From DATHWB01 sp040905965 (lineage in GTDB: Bacteria; Actinomycetota; Acidimicrobiia; Spongiisociales; ZC4RG35), in the NCBI GenBank assembly GCA_040905965.1, contig JBBDQP010000058.1, positions 1 through 64,000 on the forward strand: DNA of 64,000 bases. The letters run 5' to 3'. The notes under the pieces are model-generated. The model worked only from the letters and a program-made list of their open reading frames with translations, ran no database searches and was not told the origin of the DNA. This document shows, piece by piece, positions 1-9,559 of this stretch. Within the stretch, counting starts at the first letter, position 1. Each line of letters begins with the position of its first letter. The position numbers and the translations under genes were made by a program.

Positions 1-103
1 AGGCGTAGGACGGAAGAGCGATGAGCAAGCCTCGGCGCGCATCCGCCTTCTCGGCAGAACGCTCGAGGGCGGTCCGATCTTTTCGCGTGGGGGCCCCGAT
101 CAC
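1..103 (-). CDS. ABC transporter permease, N-terminal fragment cut by the window edge
   Basis: An open frame on the minus strand starts at a GTG at 103 and runs off the left end after 34 codons. The translation is a basic, charged head (TRKDRTALERSAEKADARRG) followed by the beginning of a hydrophobic stretch (LLIALPSYA). That is how PotB/PotH-type inner-membrane permeases of polyamine importers usually begin. It lies directly downstream of, and in the same direction as, the PotA-like ATPase gene, as expected for a potA-potB operon. Only the N-terminus is visible, so the family is an inference from context and from the start of the first membrane segment. Confidence 0.5.
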   Translation of the reverse strand, partial: MIGAPTRKDRTALERSAEKADARRGLLIALPSYA

Positions 104-148
104 TCGCTGACCTCGATCGTTCCCTGCTCGATCACTTCCCTCGCCCGT

Positions 149-1216
149 TCACTCTTTGACCACCGCCATGGCAGAGGGGTGCCAGACCACCACGACACGC
201 TCCCCGTTTTCGTAATGCTCGACACCGGGCCGGTTCTCTTCCTTCGCTTCGATCCGCCCGGCAGGTGTGTCGACGTCGTAATAGAACACGTCTCCGTAGT
301 ACGTCCGCCGGGCGACCGTGCCGTCGATGCGGTTCGAGCCGTCCGGAATCGTCTCGTCGAGGTCGTAGAGCTCGAAACGCTCCGGCCGGATGGCCACCAT
401 CACGTCCTCCCCAGCCTCAGCTCCGGTCGTGGCACCGACCCGATGACCTCCCAGCAGTTCGACAGTGCCAGCGTCGACGACCATCGCCGGCAAAAGATTG
501 ATCTCGCCGATGAAGTCGGCCACGAAACGAGAGGTGGGATACTCATAGATCTCCTCCGGCTTGCCGACTTGGAGCAGCTTGCCTGCACTCATGACGCCGA
601 TCCGGTCACTCATCGTCAGGGCCTCCTCCTGATCGTGGGTGACGTAGATGAACGTGATGCCGACCCGCTCCTGGAGTTCTTTCAGTTCGACTTGCATCGC
701 CTGCCGGAGTTTCAGGTCGAGAGCACCGAGCGGCTCGTCGAGCAGCAAGACTTCCGGTTCGTTGACGAGGGCCCGAGCGAGCGCCACTCGCTGCTGTTGG
801 CCGCCGGACAGCTGGGTCGGTTTCGCAGACGACCGATGCCCGAGTTGGACCATGTCGAGAGCGCGGTCGACACGTTCGGCGATGTCGTTGCTAGCGACCT
901 TCTTCATCTGCAGGCCGAAGGCGACGTTCTCTTCCACCGTCATGTGGGGGAAGAGCGCATAGGACTGGAATACGGTGTTGACCGGACGGCGGTTGGGCGG
1001 TTCCAATCCCACTTCGGCGCCGTGGATCTGGATCGAACCGGCGGTCGGGAACTCGAAGCCGGCGATCATGCGAAGCGTGGTCGTCTTTCCGCACCCTGAC
1101 GGACCGAGCAGTGAAAAGAACTCCCCGTCGGCGACGACAAGGTCGATCCCGGCCACTGCCACGACCTCGCCGAAGTGCTTCGTCACACCGCTCAGGACCA
1201 CCGCCGCCTGGGTCAC
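149..1216 (-). CDS. potA: ABC transporter ATP-binding protein, spermidine/putrescine (PotA) type
   Basis: A 355-residue ATPase that would energise import of a polyamine or similar cationic solute. Walker A (GPSGCGKTTT) lies near residue 40, the signature LSGGQQQR near 137 and Walker B (LLLDEPLGALD) near 157, with the H-loop (VTHDQEEA) after it. The C-terminal hundred residues form a TOBE-type domain, as in PotA/FbpC/CysA ATPases. The NTVFQSYALFPHMTV Q-loop is typical of PotA. The GTG start at 1216 is preceded by GGAGGGG. A permease gene begins 45 bases downstream. The substrate cannot be read from the ATPase alone; iron(III) or sulfate are alternatives. Confidence 0.85.
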   Translation of the reverse strand: MTQAAVVLSGVTKHFGEVVAVAGIDLVVADGEFFSLLGPSGCGKTTTLRMIAGFEFPTAGSIQIHGAEVGLEPPNRRPVNTVFQSYALFPHMTVEENVAFGLQMKKVASNDIAERVDRALDMVQLGHRSSAKPTQLSGGQQQRVALARALVNEPEVLLLDEPLGALDLKLRQAMQVELKELQERVGITFIYVTHDQEEALTMSDRIGVMSAGKLLQVGKPEEIYEYPTSRFVADFIGEINLLPAMVVDAGTVELLGGHRVGATTGAEAGEDVMVAIRPERFELYDLDETIPDGSNRIDGTVARRTYYGDVFYYDVDTPAGRIEAKEENRPGVEHYENGERVVVVWHPSAMAVVKE

Positions 1217-1230
1217 ACCTCACCCCTCCA

Positions 1231-1275
1231 CTCGAACACGATTCGCCACGTTACCGACCCGCATACGTCCCGTGC
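1231..1275 (-). pseudogene. Decayed duplicate of the 3' end of the neighbouring amidohydrolase gene, with an internal deletion
   Basis: Two segments here match the end of the amidohydrolase gene. 1231-1247 matches 1351-1367 at 16 of 17 bases, and 1246-1275 matches 1449-1478 at 28 of 30. In the copy the two segments are fused, so the stretch equivalent to about 1368-1448 (81 bases, an exact multiple of three) is missing. Read on the minus strand it gives STGRMRVGNVA then NRVRVEG and a stop, against RTGRIRIGNVA and GRVVFERAV in the intact gene. The overlap GCC at the fusion point suggests deletion between short repeats. Confidence 0.75.
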
Positions 1276-1327
1276 TCCCAACAGCTTTTGGTACGCGAAA
1301 CGCACTGTTTTTGTCGCGCTCGGACGC

Positions 1328-1346
1328 TAAAAAACCGGTCAGACCG
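1328..1346 (-). terminator. Possible short intrinsic terminator of the amidohydrolase gene
   Basis: On the minus strand the amidohydrolase stop codon sits in a small stem (CGGT-CTG-ACCG) followed directly by G and six T residues. The stem is only four or five base pairs, so termination strength is uncertain. Confidence 0.3.
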
Positions 1347-2919
1347 CCCGCTCGAACACGACTCGCCCGCCTGCCATCGTCACCTCGACTTCGATCCCCG
1401 CCGGGTCCGCCACCTCGAAAGGGTCCCGACCGAGCAGGACGAGATCGGCCACGTTACCGATCCGAATACGTCCCGTGCGTCTGGCCGAGCCGTTGATGGT
1501 TGCGGATCCGAGAGTGAAGGCGGTCAGCGCCTGGTCGAGGGTCAGCCGTTCGTCAGGAATCAAGACAGTCGGGCGGTCGTCACCGGGCGGTCGACGTCGG
1601 ATCGCGACCGACATCTGGTCGAGGACGTCTCCCGAAGAAACCGGCCAGTCGCTTCCCATCCCGATCAGCGCACCGCTCCGCAGCAGGGACCGGTAGGGGT
1701 ACTGCCACTCCGCCCGCTCCGGGCCGAGAAACGGAATGGTCATCTCCACCATTGCCATCTCGTTGCACGCCCACAGCGGCTGGCAGTTCACCGCGACCCT
1801 CAGCTCGGCGAATCGCCTGACGTCGGCCGGATCGATCACCTGCAGATGGGCGATGTGATGGAGCGGTCCCGCCCAGCCGTTCGCAGTTCTGGCCGCCGCC
1901 ACCGCGTCCAGAGCCGAACGCACGGCCCGATCGCCGATGGCGTGGAAGTGACACTGAAGTCCGAGCGCGTCGAAGGACGTGACTGCCGCAGCGACCACGC
2001 CGGGCGGGATGAAGTCGATCCCCGTGTGGTCGTCGCCCTCGCCGTGCGGACCCTGGTACGGGGCGTTCAAGGCTGCGGTGAAATTCTCACACACCCCGTC
2101 CAACATCAGCTTCACGGCGCTCGGTCGGTATGACCCGGCGCCCTCCCGGCTTCGCTCGACGATCTCGTCGATCTGCTCGAGGCCCCTCTCCCGGTCCCAC
2201 CACAGCGCACCCACGACGTCCCCCGCCAGATCGAACTCGCGGTACGACCGATGTTCGCGATCGGCGATCCAGGCATCCTGCCAACTCGTGACCCCTTTGC
2301 GATGGAGATAGCCGACCCCCGCGGTGAGCGCCGCCGTGAGAGTCGCCTGGTCTGGTGGAGGGACGAGCGACTCAACGAGGCTCATGGCTCCCTCGTGCAG
2401 AGTGCCTTGCGGCGATCCGTCTTCGTTGCGTTCGATTCTCCCATCCGCAGGATCGGGCGTCTCGGGTGTGATGTTCGCCAGCGCCAGCGCAGCCGAGTTG
2501 GCCCAGGTGGAGTGTCCGTCCCGTACCTTGATCACGGCGGGTCGACCCGGGGCGAGCCGATCGAGCGACTGGGCGGACGGACACCCGCGCGGATACCAGT
2601 CATAGAGCCAACCGCCGCCAGTCAACCAGTCGCCGGGGGGAAGCGAAGAGGCAACGGAGGCAATCCGGGCCTCGGCTTCCTCCCGCGTGACCGTCTCGGT
2701 CAGATCGCAGCTGAGGATGCGCAAACCGCCCGTGATCGGATGGACGTGCGCGTCGACGAACCCCGGCACCAGCAAGCCGTTCCCGACGTCGATGATCCGG
2801 TCGGCAACCGGGTCCTCATCGAGAGCGACAATCGAGCCACCCTCTGTCACGACCGACCGATTCGGCACCAATCCGGCACCCGCAGACCATCGCTTTCCGC
2901 CGACGAATGCCACTCGCAT
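1339..2919 (-). CDS. Amidohydrolase family 3 protein (YtcJ-like metal-dependent hydrolase)
   Basis: A 526-residue TIM-barrel amidohydrolase of the cyclic-amidase/D-aminoacylase-like group. The metal-binding HxH motif is in VDAHVHPITG near residue 60. Later metal-ligand motifs include CHFHAIGDRAV, HHIAHLQVIDP and GSDWPVSS with the catalytic Asp. The C-terminal beta-sandwich ends GNVADLVLLGRDP, as is usual for the family. I chose the ATG at 2919 rather than an in-frame start 17 codons upstream, because a TACAGT element lies exactly 7 bases before it, matching the leaderless pattern seen across the window, and because family members begin close to this point. The substrate is not predictable from sequence. 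A partial copy of its 3' end lies just downstream. Confidence 0.85.
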   Translation of the reverse strand: MRVAFVGGKRWSAGAGLVPNRSVVTEGGSIVALDEDPVADRIIDVGNGLLVPGFVDAHVHPITGGLRILSCDLTETVTREEAEARIASVASSLPPGDWLTGGGWLYDWYPRGCPSAQSLDRLAPGRPAVIKVRDGHSTWANSAALALANITPETPDPADGRIERNEDGSPQGTLHEGAMSLVESLVPPPDQATLTAALTAGVGYLHRKGVTSWQDAWIADREHRSYREFDLAGDVVGALWWDRERGLEQIDEIVERSREGAGSYRPSAVKLMLDGVCENFTAALNAPYQGPHGEGDDHTGIDFIPPGVVAAAVTSFDALGLQCHFHAIGDRAVRSALDAVAAARTANGWAGPLHHIAHLQVIDPADVRRFAELRVAVNCQPLWACNEMAMVEMTIPFLGPERAEWQYPYRSLLRSGALIGMGSDWPVSSGDVLDQMSVAIRRRPPGDDRPTVLIPDERLTLDQALTAFTLGSATINGSARRTGRIRIGNVADLVLLGRDPFEVADPAGIEVEVTMAGGRVVFERAV

Positions 2920-2926
2920 CGGCGGC

Positions 2927-2932
2927 ACTGTA
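2927..2932 (-). promoter_or_regulatory. -10 element TACAGT for a leaderless amidohydrolase transcript
   Basis: TACAGT on the minus strand, followed by 7 bases and then the ATG at 2919. No Shine-Dalgarno sequence fits in this space. No clear -35 is visible. Confidence 0.5.
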
Positions 2933-3022
2933 CGCGGCGACGCGAGCGCTCCGAGACATGGGGGTTCCAATGGGAGGAGGGGACGCGTACGTTCGCCGCC
3001 TGTCGACCAGGGAGAACCCTCA

Positions 3023-3388
3023 GTGACCGCACCCGCAACCCCCGTCCGTTCCGACGCCGTCGCCTACGTGATCGAACCGCTCCACCGGTCCCGCAACTGG
3101 ATGAAGTTCCTCGCCATCCTGCTGTTCATCGCCGGGGCACTCAACGCGCTCAGTGTCATCGGCCTGCTCGTCGCCTGGATCCCGGTGCTCGTCGGGGTCT
3201 TCCTGTGGCAGGCTGCCACTGCGCTGGAGGACGGCCAGCAGACATCAGACGTCGACAGGCTGCGTCGTGCGACCGAAAAGATCCGGCATCTCTTCATGAC
3301 GTACGCCGTGCTCGCCGTCGCCGCCCTCATCGGCTTCGGATTGCTGGTGGGACTCGGCTTCATCGCCGCCATCGCCGAAGCCTTCTGA
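3023..3388 (+). CDS. Small membrane protein, possibly DUF5362-like
   Basis: A 121-residue protein with a polar 30-residue N-terminus, two closely spaced hydrophobic segments (about 30-65, FLAILLFIAGAL and LLVAWIPVLVGVF), a polar helix rich in Arg/Glu/Asp, and a third long hydrophobic segment near the C-terminus. This layout resembles the small DUF5362 family, but no diagnostic motif confirms it. The start is a GTG at 3023; the open frame extends upstream across the divergent amidohydrolase start, which is unlikely to be coded. A TACGTT hexamer about 30 bases upstream could be its -10 element. Function unknown. Confidence 0.65.
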   Translation: MTAPATPVRSDAVAYVIEPLHRSRNWMKFLAILLFIAGALNALSVIGLLVAWIPVLVGVFLWQAATALEDGQQTSDVDRLRRATEKIRHLFMTYAVLAVAALIGFGLLVGLGFIAAIAEAF

Positions 3389-3436
3389 GCGAGCACCCGG
3401 GTAGGGTCATGTCACTCCCGACATGGCCCTGCCCAC

Positions 3437-3727
3437 ATGACTGACCCCACCCTCGCTGACTTTCGTCGCAGCATCGACAACATCGATGCTGCACTCGTGT
3501 TTCTCCTCGCCGAGCGTTTCGCCATCACGAAGAAGGTCGGGATCTACAAGGCCGAGGCCGGCCTTCCGCCCGCAGATCCCGAACGGGAGGACACCCAAAT
3601 CGCCCGTCTTCGAGAGCTCGCAGCGTCGGCCCAACTTGACCCCGAGTTCTCCGAGAAGTTCCTGCGCTTCATCATCGATGAGGTGATCCGTCACCACACC
3701 CACCTGGCGTCAGAGAGTCCGGAGTGA
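3437..3727 (+). CDS. Chorismate mutase, AroQ class, monofunctional
   Basis: A 96-residue all-helical enzyme that would convert chorismate to prephenate for phenylalanine and tyrosine synthesis. It aligns without gaps to the active site of the E. coli P-protein mutase domain: Arg10, Arg27, Lys38, Asp47, Arg50 and Glu51 match Arg11, Arg28, Lys39, Asp48, Arg51 and Glu52. The position equivalent to Gln88 looks like His87 (in RHHTH), a change that could alter ether-oxygen hydrogen bonding. The protein has no dehydratase, dehydrogenase or DAHP synthase fusion. It overlaps the next gene by four bases (GTGA), so the two are probably translated together. Confidence 0.9.
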   Translation: MTDPTLADFRRSIDNIDAALVFLLAERFAITKKVGIYKAEAGLPPADPEREDTQIARLRELAASAQLDPEFSEKFLRFIIDEVIRHHTHLASESPE

Positions 3728-4119
3728 GCGCCGCCCCGGAGACGGGGCGGCTGTCCGAACCGCTCGCGGTGGGCGCTCTCGGCGCGCTGGGACTCCTCCT
3801 CGTCAATCCGCCGGCGGCCGGTGTCCCGTGGTGTCCGTCGGCCCTTGTCTTCGGCGTTGCGTGCCCTCTGTGCGGGCTGACCCGAGGTGTCGCGCGGTTC
3901 GTCCGCGGCGACATCACAGCATCACTGGCGTTTCACCCCCTGGCGTGGATCGTGCTCACCGTGGCGGTGGGCGCCTGGGTTGCCTGGCTGGGACGACGGG
4001 CTGGCTGGTGGACACGCAGGTTCCGTCACGTCGAGAAGTGGACCTCGGCGCTGCTCGCTGTCGGACTTGTCGCCGTCTGGATCTTTCGCGCCGTCACCGA
4101 CACGCTCCCCCCGATCTGA
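3724..4119 (+). CDS. DUF2752 membrane protein
   Basis: A 131-residue protein starting at a GTG that overlaps the chorismate mutase stop. It has the hallmark of DUF2752: a hydrophobic N-terminal helix, then a conserved cysteine-containing loop ACPLCGLTRG near residues 46-55, then two or three more membrane helices (WIVLTVAVGAWVAWLG and SALLAVGLVAVWIF). The family is widespread and has no known function; the CPxCGxTR motif suggests metal or disulfide chemistry at the membrane face. The linkage to chorismate mutase is by gene overlap only. The stop lies 5 bases from the convergent mrp stop. Confidence 0.85.
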   Translation: MSAAPETGRLSEPLAVGALGALGLLLVNPPAAGVPWCPSALVFGVACPLCGLTRGVARFVRGDITASLAFHPLAWIVLTVAVGAWVAWLGRRAGWWTRRFRHVEKWTSALLAVGLVAVWIFRAVTDTLPPI

Positions 4120-4124
4120 GCCAC

Positions 4125-5210
4125 TCAGCGGATGACGAGTTCGGGGTGGGTTCGGACCCGTGGCTTCTTGGCAACCACGGCATCGGCCAGCAGGTCGAAC
4201 GCGGCTGCAGACTCGGAGTCGGGGGCAGCCAGCACGACTGGGACACCGTTGTCCGCCCCTTCCCGCATTGCCGCAAGCAACGGGATCTTCGCCATGAGAG
4301 GAACGCCGAGATCGTCCGCCAGCGCCTTGCCGCCTCCCGCGCCGAACAGTTCATAGCGCGTGCCGTCGTCGCCGGTGAACCACGACATGTTCTCGACGAC
4401 CCCCATGACCTCCTGATTGACTTGGGCCGCCATCAGGGCCGCCCGTTTCGCGACCCGTTGGGCAGTCGGCTGAGGAGTGGTCACCAAGAGGACCTGGGCA
4501 CGGGGAAGGAATTGCGCCATCGAGATAGCGATGTCTCCCGTACCTGGTGGCATGTCGACGATCAGGAAGTCGGGATCGTCCCACCACACATCCTGTAGGA
4601 ACTGCTCGATCGCCTTGTGCAGCATCGGACCCCGCCAGATGACGGCCTTGTCGTCCGGAACGAAATAGTCCATCGACATCGCTCGGACTCCATGGGCGAC
4701 CGGCGGGATGATCGACTGGTCGATCACGACCGGAGGTTCGGAAATTCCGAGCATGCGCGGGATCGAGAATCCCCAGATGTCGCCATCGATCACGCCGACG
4801 GAATGACCCTTGCGAACGAGCGACACGGCCAGGTTGGTGGTGACGGATGACTTCCCCACGCCGCCCTTGCCCGAGGAAACCGCGACGACCCTGGTGCGCG
4901 ATCCGGTCTCGCCGACACCGGGAGGTGCATCGGTGCGAAGCGCTCCCATCATCGACACGCGCCCCGCATCGTCCATGACCTCGAAGGTGACCTCGGCATC
5001 ACTTCGGGCATCGTCGAGGGCGATCCGTATCCGGCGTTCCAGTTCTTCACGCGCCGGATAGTTGGGTACTGGAACCGAAATGGTCAGTCGATCCGCCCCG
5101 AGCCGGCGCTTCTCGGCCGAGCCGACCATGCCGAGCATGCCTATCGATCGCCCCAACAGCGGGTCCTCCACCGCCCCGATGACTTCCCGGAGCTCCTGAT
5201 CGTCCGCCAT
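4125..5210 (-). CDS. mrp: Mrp/ApbC-type Fe-S cluster carrier ATPase
   Basis: A 361-residue P-loop ATPase that in related bacteria carries or delivers Fe-S clusters. Residues about 6-85 form the MIP18/DUF59 domain. Residues about 107-345 are the MinD-like ATPase, with the deviant Walker A GKGGVGKS at 114-121, a DGDIWG switch, and DMPPGTGD. The CxxC motif that usually follows ENMSxF in ApbC/Nbp35 proteins is absent: the loop reads ENMSWFTGDDGTRYELFG. As I recall, mycobacterial Mrp also lacks this motif. The ATG at 5210 has GGGGA five bases upstream. The gene is divergent from a SufR-like regulator. Confidence 0.9.
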   Translation of the reverse strand: MADDQELREVIGAVEDPLLGRSIGMLGMVGSAEKRRLGADRLTISVPVPNYPAREELERRIRIALDDARSDAEVTFEVMDDAGRVSMMGALRTDAPPGVGETGSRTRVVAVSSGKGGVGKSSVTTNLAVSLVRKGHSVGVIDGDIWGFSIPRMLGISEPPVVIDQSIIPPVAHGVRAMSMDYFVPDDKAVIWRGPMLHKAIEQFLQDVWWDDPDFLIVDMPPGTGDIAISMAQFLPRAQVLLVTTPQPTAQRVAKRAALMAAQVNQEVMGVVENMSWFTGDDGTRYELFGAGGGKALADDLGVPLMAKIPLLAAMREGADNGVPVVLAAPDSESAAAFDLLADAVVAKKPRVRTHPELVIR

Positions 5211-5247
5211 ATTTCCCCTACCGTGATCGTGTTTAGAAACGGCTCGG

Positions 5248-5257
5248 AACTATAGTT
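5248..5257. promoter_or_regulatory. Palindromic shared -10 region between mrp and the sufR-like gene
   Basis: AACTATAGTT is a perfect 10-base palindrome, so TATAGT can be read as a -10 hexamer on both strands. On the plus strand, TATAGT (5251-5256) ends exactly 7 bases before the GTG start at 5264, the leaderless spacing. On the minus strand it would give a leader of about 35 bases for mrp. A dimeric regulator, such as the SufR-like product itself, could bind here. Operator function is inference. Confidence 0.45.
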
Positions 5258-5263
5258 TTCAGG

Positions 5264-5998
5264 GTGTCGCAACCCATTTCCGCCGAGTCCCGTCAACTCG
5301 ACCGGACAATCGGCGACCTCACATCGGCTTTGGGGGACCCCACCCGACGCGCCATTTACATCGCCGTCCGGGAGGCAGGCGATCCGATGACGAGCAGCGA
5401 CGTCGCCACCCTCTTCAGCATCCACGCCAACGTGGCCAGACACCATCTCGACAAACTCGCAGCCGACGGGTATCTGCGGATCACCCATCGCCGCCAGAAC
5501 GGCCGCAGCGGGCCGGGAGCGGGACGTCCCGCCAAGTGTTACGAGTCGACATCGAAGGAGATCGACCTCCACTTCCCGAGTCGACGGGCGGACGTCCTCA
5601 TCGAACTATTGCTGCGGATCGTTGCCCGATCGGGAGTCGATGACCTCGCCTCGGTCGCCGAAGCGGTCGGGCGCGAGTACGGCCGAGAGGTCGCCTCGGA
5701 AATCGGCACACCCGACGAGCGCGGATACGACGAAGCGGTGAAGGCCGTCGCCGAGGCGATGACCGGCGTCGGGTTCCACATGTCCCCCGACCTCGACGGA
5801 CACCGCCTCTTGACATCGTTCTGCCCGTTCGGCGATGCGGCCACCGGCCACCCCGACGTCGTGTGTTCGCTCGATCGCGGCATGGTCGGGGGCCTTTTCG
5901 AGCTGCTGAGTCAGGGTTGTGAGCCTGTGCTCTTCCCATCCCCATCCGACGACGAGGCGTGCATCACCGAAGTCCCGGTCTCGATCAACAAGCGATAG
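5264..5998 (+). CDS. sufR: SufR-like winged-helix regulator with C-terminal cysteines
   Basis: A 244-residue ArsR/DeoR-like transcription factor. Residues about 15-80 form the winged helix (LGDPTRRAIY and ANVARHHLDKLAADGYL). The C-terminal half carries the cysteine pattern CPFGDA then VVCSLDRGM and a further QGCEPVLF, as in SufR proteins whose Fe-S cluster controls DNA binding. It would act as a cytosolic sensor repressing Fe-S assembly genes. It starts at a GTG placed 7 bases after TATAGT, so the mRNA is probably leaderless. Neighbours are mrp (divergent) and aconitase (downstream, 64-base gap), both Fe-S genes. The suf operon it would normally precede is not here; only sufB is present, 32 kb away. 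Confidence 0.8.
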   Translation: MSQPISAESRQLDRTIGDLTSALGDPTRRAIYIAVREAGDPMTSSDVATLFSIHANVARHHLDKLAADGYLRITHRRQNGRSGPGAGRPAKCYESTSKEIDLHFPSRRADVLIELLLRIVARSGVDDLASVAEAVGREYGREVASEIGTPDERGYDEAVKAVAEAMTGVGFHMSPDLDGHRLLTSFCPFGDAATGHPDVVCSLDRGMVGGLFELLSQGCEPVLFPSPSDDEACITEVPVSINKR

Positions 5999-6062
5999 GC
6001 CGAGGGGGGACAATCTCGGCGGGTCGTAGACTCGGAGGTGAGACACCGAAAGGGCCGCACCG

Positions 6063-8774
<2,712 letters not shown>

Positions 8775-8777
8775 GCG

Positions 8778-9005
8778 TCAGGAGGAGGTTTCAACCTCGT
8801 CGAGGTCGTCGGCTGTCACCGGGTTGGCTCGGATCGACTCGAAGATTTCGTCCCGGAAGAATTTGAAGGTGCGCCCCCCAGGAAGCTTGTACGCCGGGAG
8901 CCGACCTTCTCTGGCATATTTCCTGACCATCTGGACATTCATGCCCACCAACTCCGCCACCTGGGCGGCGTCGAGGATCGGGGGAAGGTCATCCGATGCA
9001 GCCAT
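8778..9005 (-). CDS. Small helix-turn-helix DNA-binding protein (HTH_17/MerR-like)
   Basis: A 75-residue protein made almost wholly of one excisionase/MerR-type winged helix: LDAAQVAELVGMNVQMVRKYAREGRLPAYKLPGGRTFKFFRDEI. Genes like this occur singly in many actinobacteria and some are cell-cycle or division regulators; excisionase function is unlikely since no integrase or att-like repeat is nearby. GAGGAG lies 12 bases before the ATG, and a TATCCT element on the minus strand at 9053-9058 could be its -10. It is convergent with acnA. Confidence 0.8.
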   Translation of the reverse strand: MAASDDLPPILDAAQVAELVGMNVQMVRKYAREGRLPAYKLPGGRTFKFFRDEIFESIRANPVTADDLDEVETSS

Positions 9006-9084
9006 GACTTCTCGACACTCCTCGCCATTTTTCGCTGTCTTACGTTGCTTGAGGATAGCGCCCGAGTTTGCCGTCGCCAGCCTC

Positions 9085-9090
9085 TAATCT
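9085..9090 (+). promoter_or_regulatory. -10 element TAATCT for a leaderless bpa transcript
   Basis: TAATCT is followed by exactly 7 bases and the ATG of bpa at 9098. There is no Shine-Dalgarno sequence. The fit supports both the promoter and this start codon. Confidence 0.55.
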
Positions 9091-9097
9091 GCGACCG

Positions 9098-9559
9098 ATG
9101 ACAGAACCCATTCGGCCGGACTCGATCGACAACTCGGCAGACGGCAAGGACTCGATGATCAGTGAGCCAACCAAGATCCTCCGGATCGCATCGATGACCC
9201 GCGCCCTGCTGGAAGAGGCGCGCGCCGCCGGCCTCGACGAGGGTGGGCGCAAGAAGCTCACCGAGATCCACGACAAGTCCCTCGAAGAGCTGCGCGAGGT
9301 TCTCTCTGACGATCTCCTGGAGGAATTTGACGAGGTGTTCGCGCCGGTGCGAGGCGAACAAGTGCCATCCGAGTCGGTGCTGCGGATCGTCCAGGCCCAA
9401 CTTATCGGCTGGCTCGAGGGTCTGTTCCACGGAATCCAGATCTCGCTGGCGAGCCAACAGATGGCTGCCCAGGCCCAACTCGCCCAGATGCAGCAGCGAA
9501 GGTTGGAACCACCGGCAAGTGGAGCCGACAGCGACGAGCAGACCGGCCACTACCTCTGA
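9098..9559 (+). CDS. bpa: Bacterial proteasome activator Bpa/PafE
   Basis: A 153-residue protein of the DUF2587 family. Bpa forms an ATP-independent ring that docks on the 20S proteasome and opens its gate for unfolded substrates. The conserved helical core is clear (SMTRALLEEARAAGLDE, HDKSLEELREVL, QAQLIGWLEGLFHGIQ near 99-114, and QQMAAQAQLAQM). The protein ends GHYL, with the HbYX-like last residues (Mycobacterium tuberculosis ends GQYL) that insert into the proteasome alpha ring. An unstructured N-terminus of about 25 residues is normal for the family. Its presence implies a 20S proteasome elsewhere in the genome. The 3' end overlaps the convergent clcA gene by 10 bases. Confidence 0.93.
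   Translation: MTEPIRPDSIDNSADGKDSMISEPTKILRIASMTRALLEEARAAGLDEGGRKKLTEIHDKSLEELREVLSDDLLEEFDEVFAPVRGEQVPSESVLRIVQAQLIGWLEGLFHGIQISLASQQMAAQAQLAQMQQRRLEPPASGADSDEQTGHYL

Noticed and set aside
8778..9005. Excisionase of an integrated element
   Set aside because: The helix-turn-helix type fits, but no integrase, phage gene or flanking direct repeat is present.
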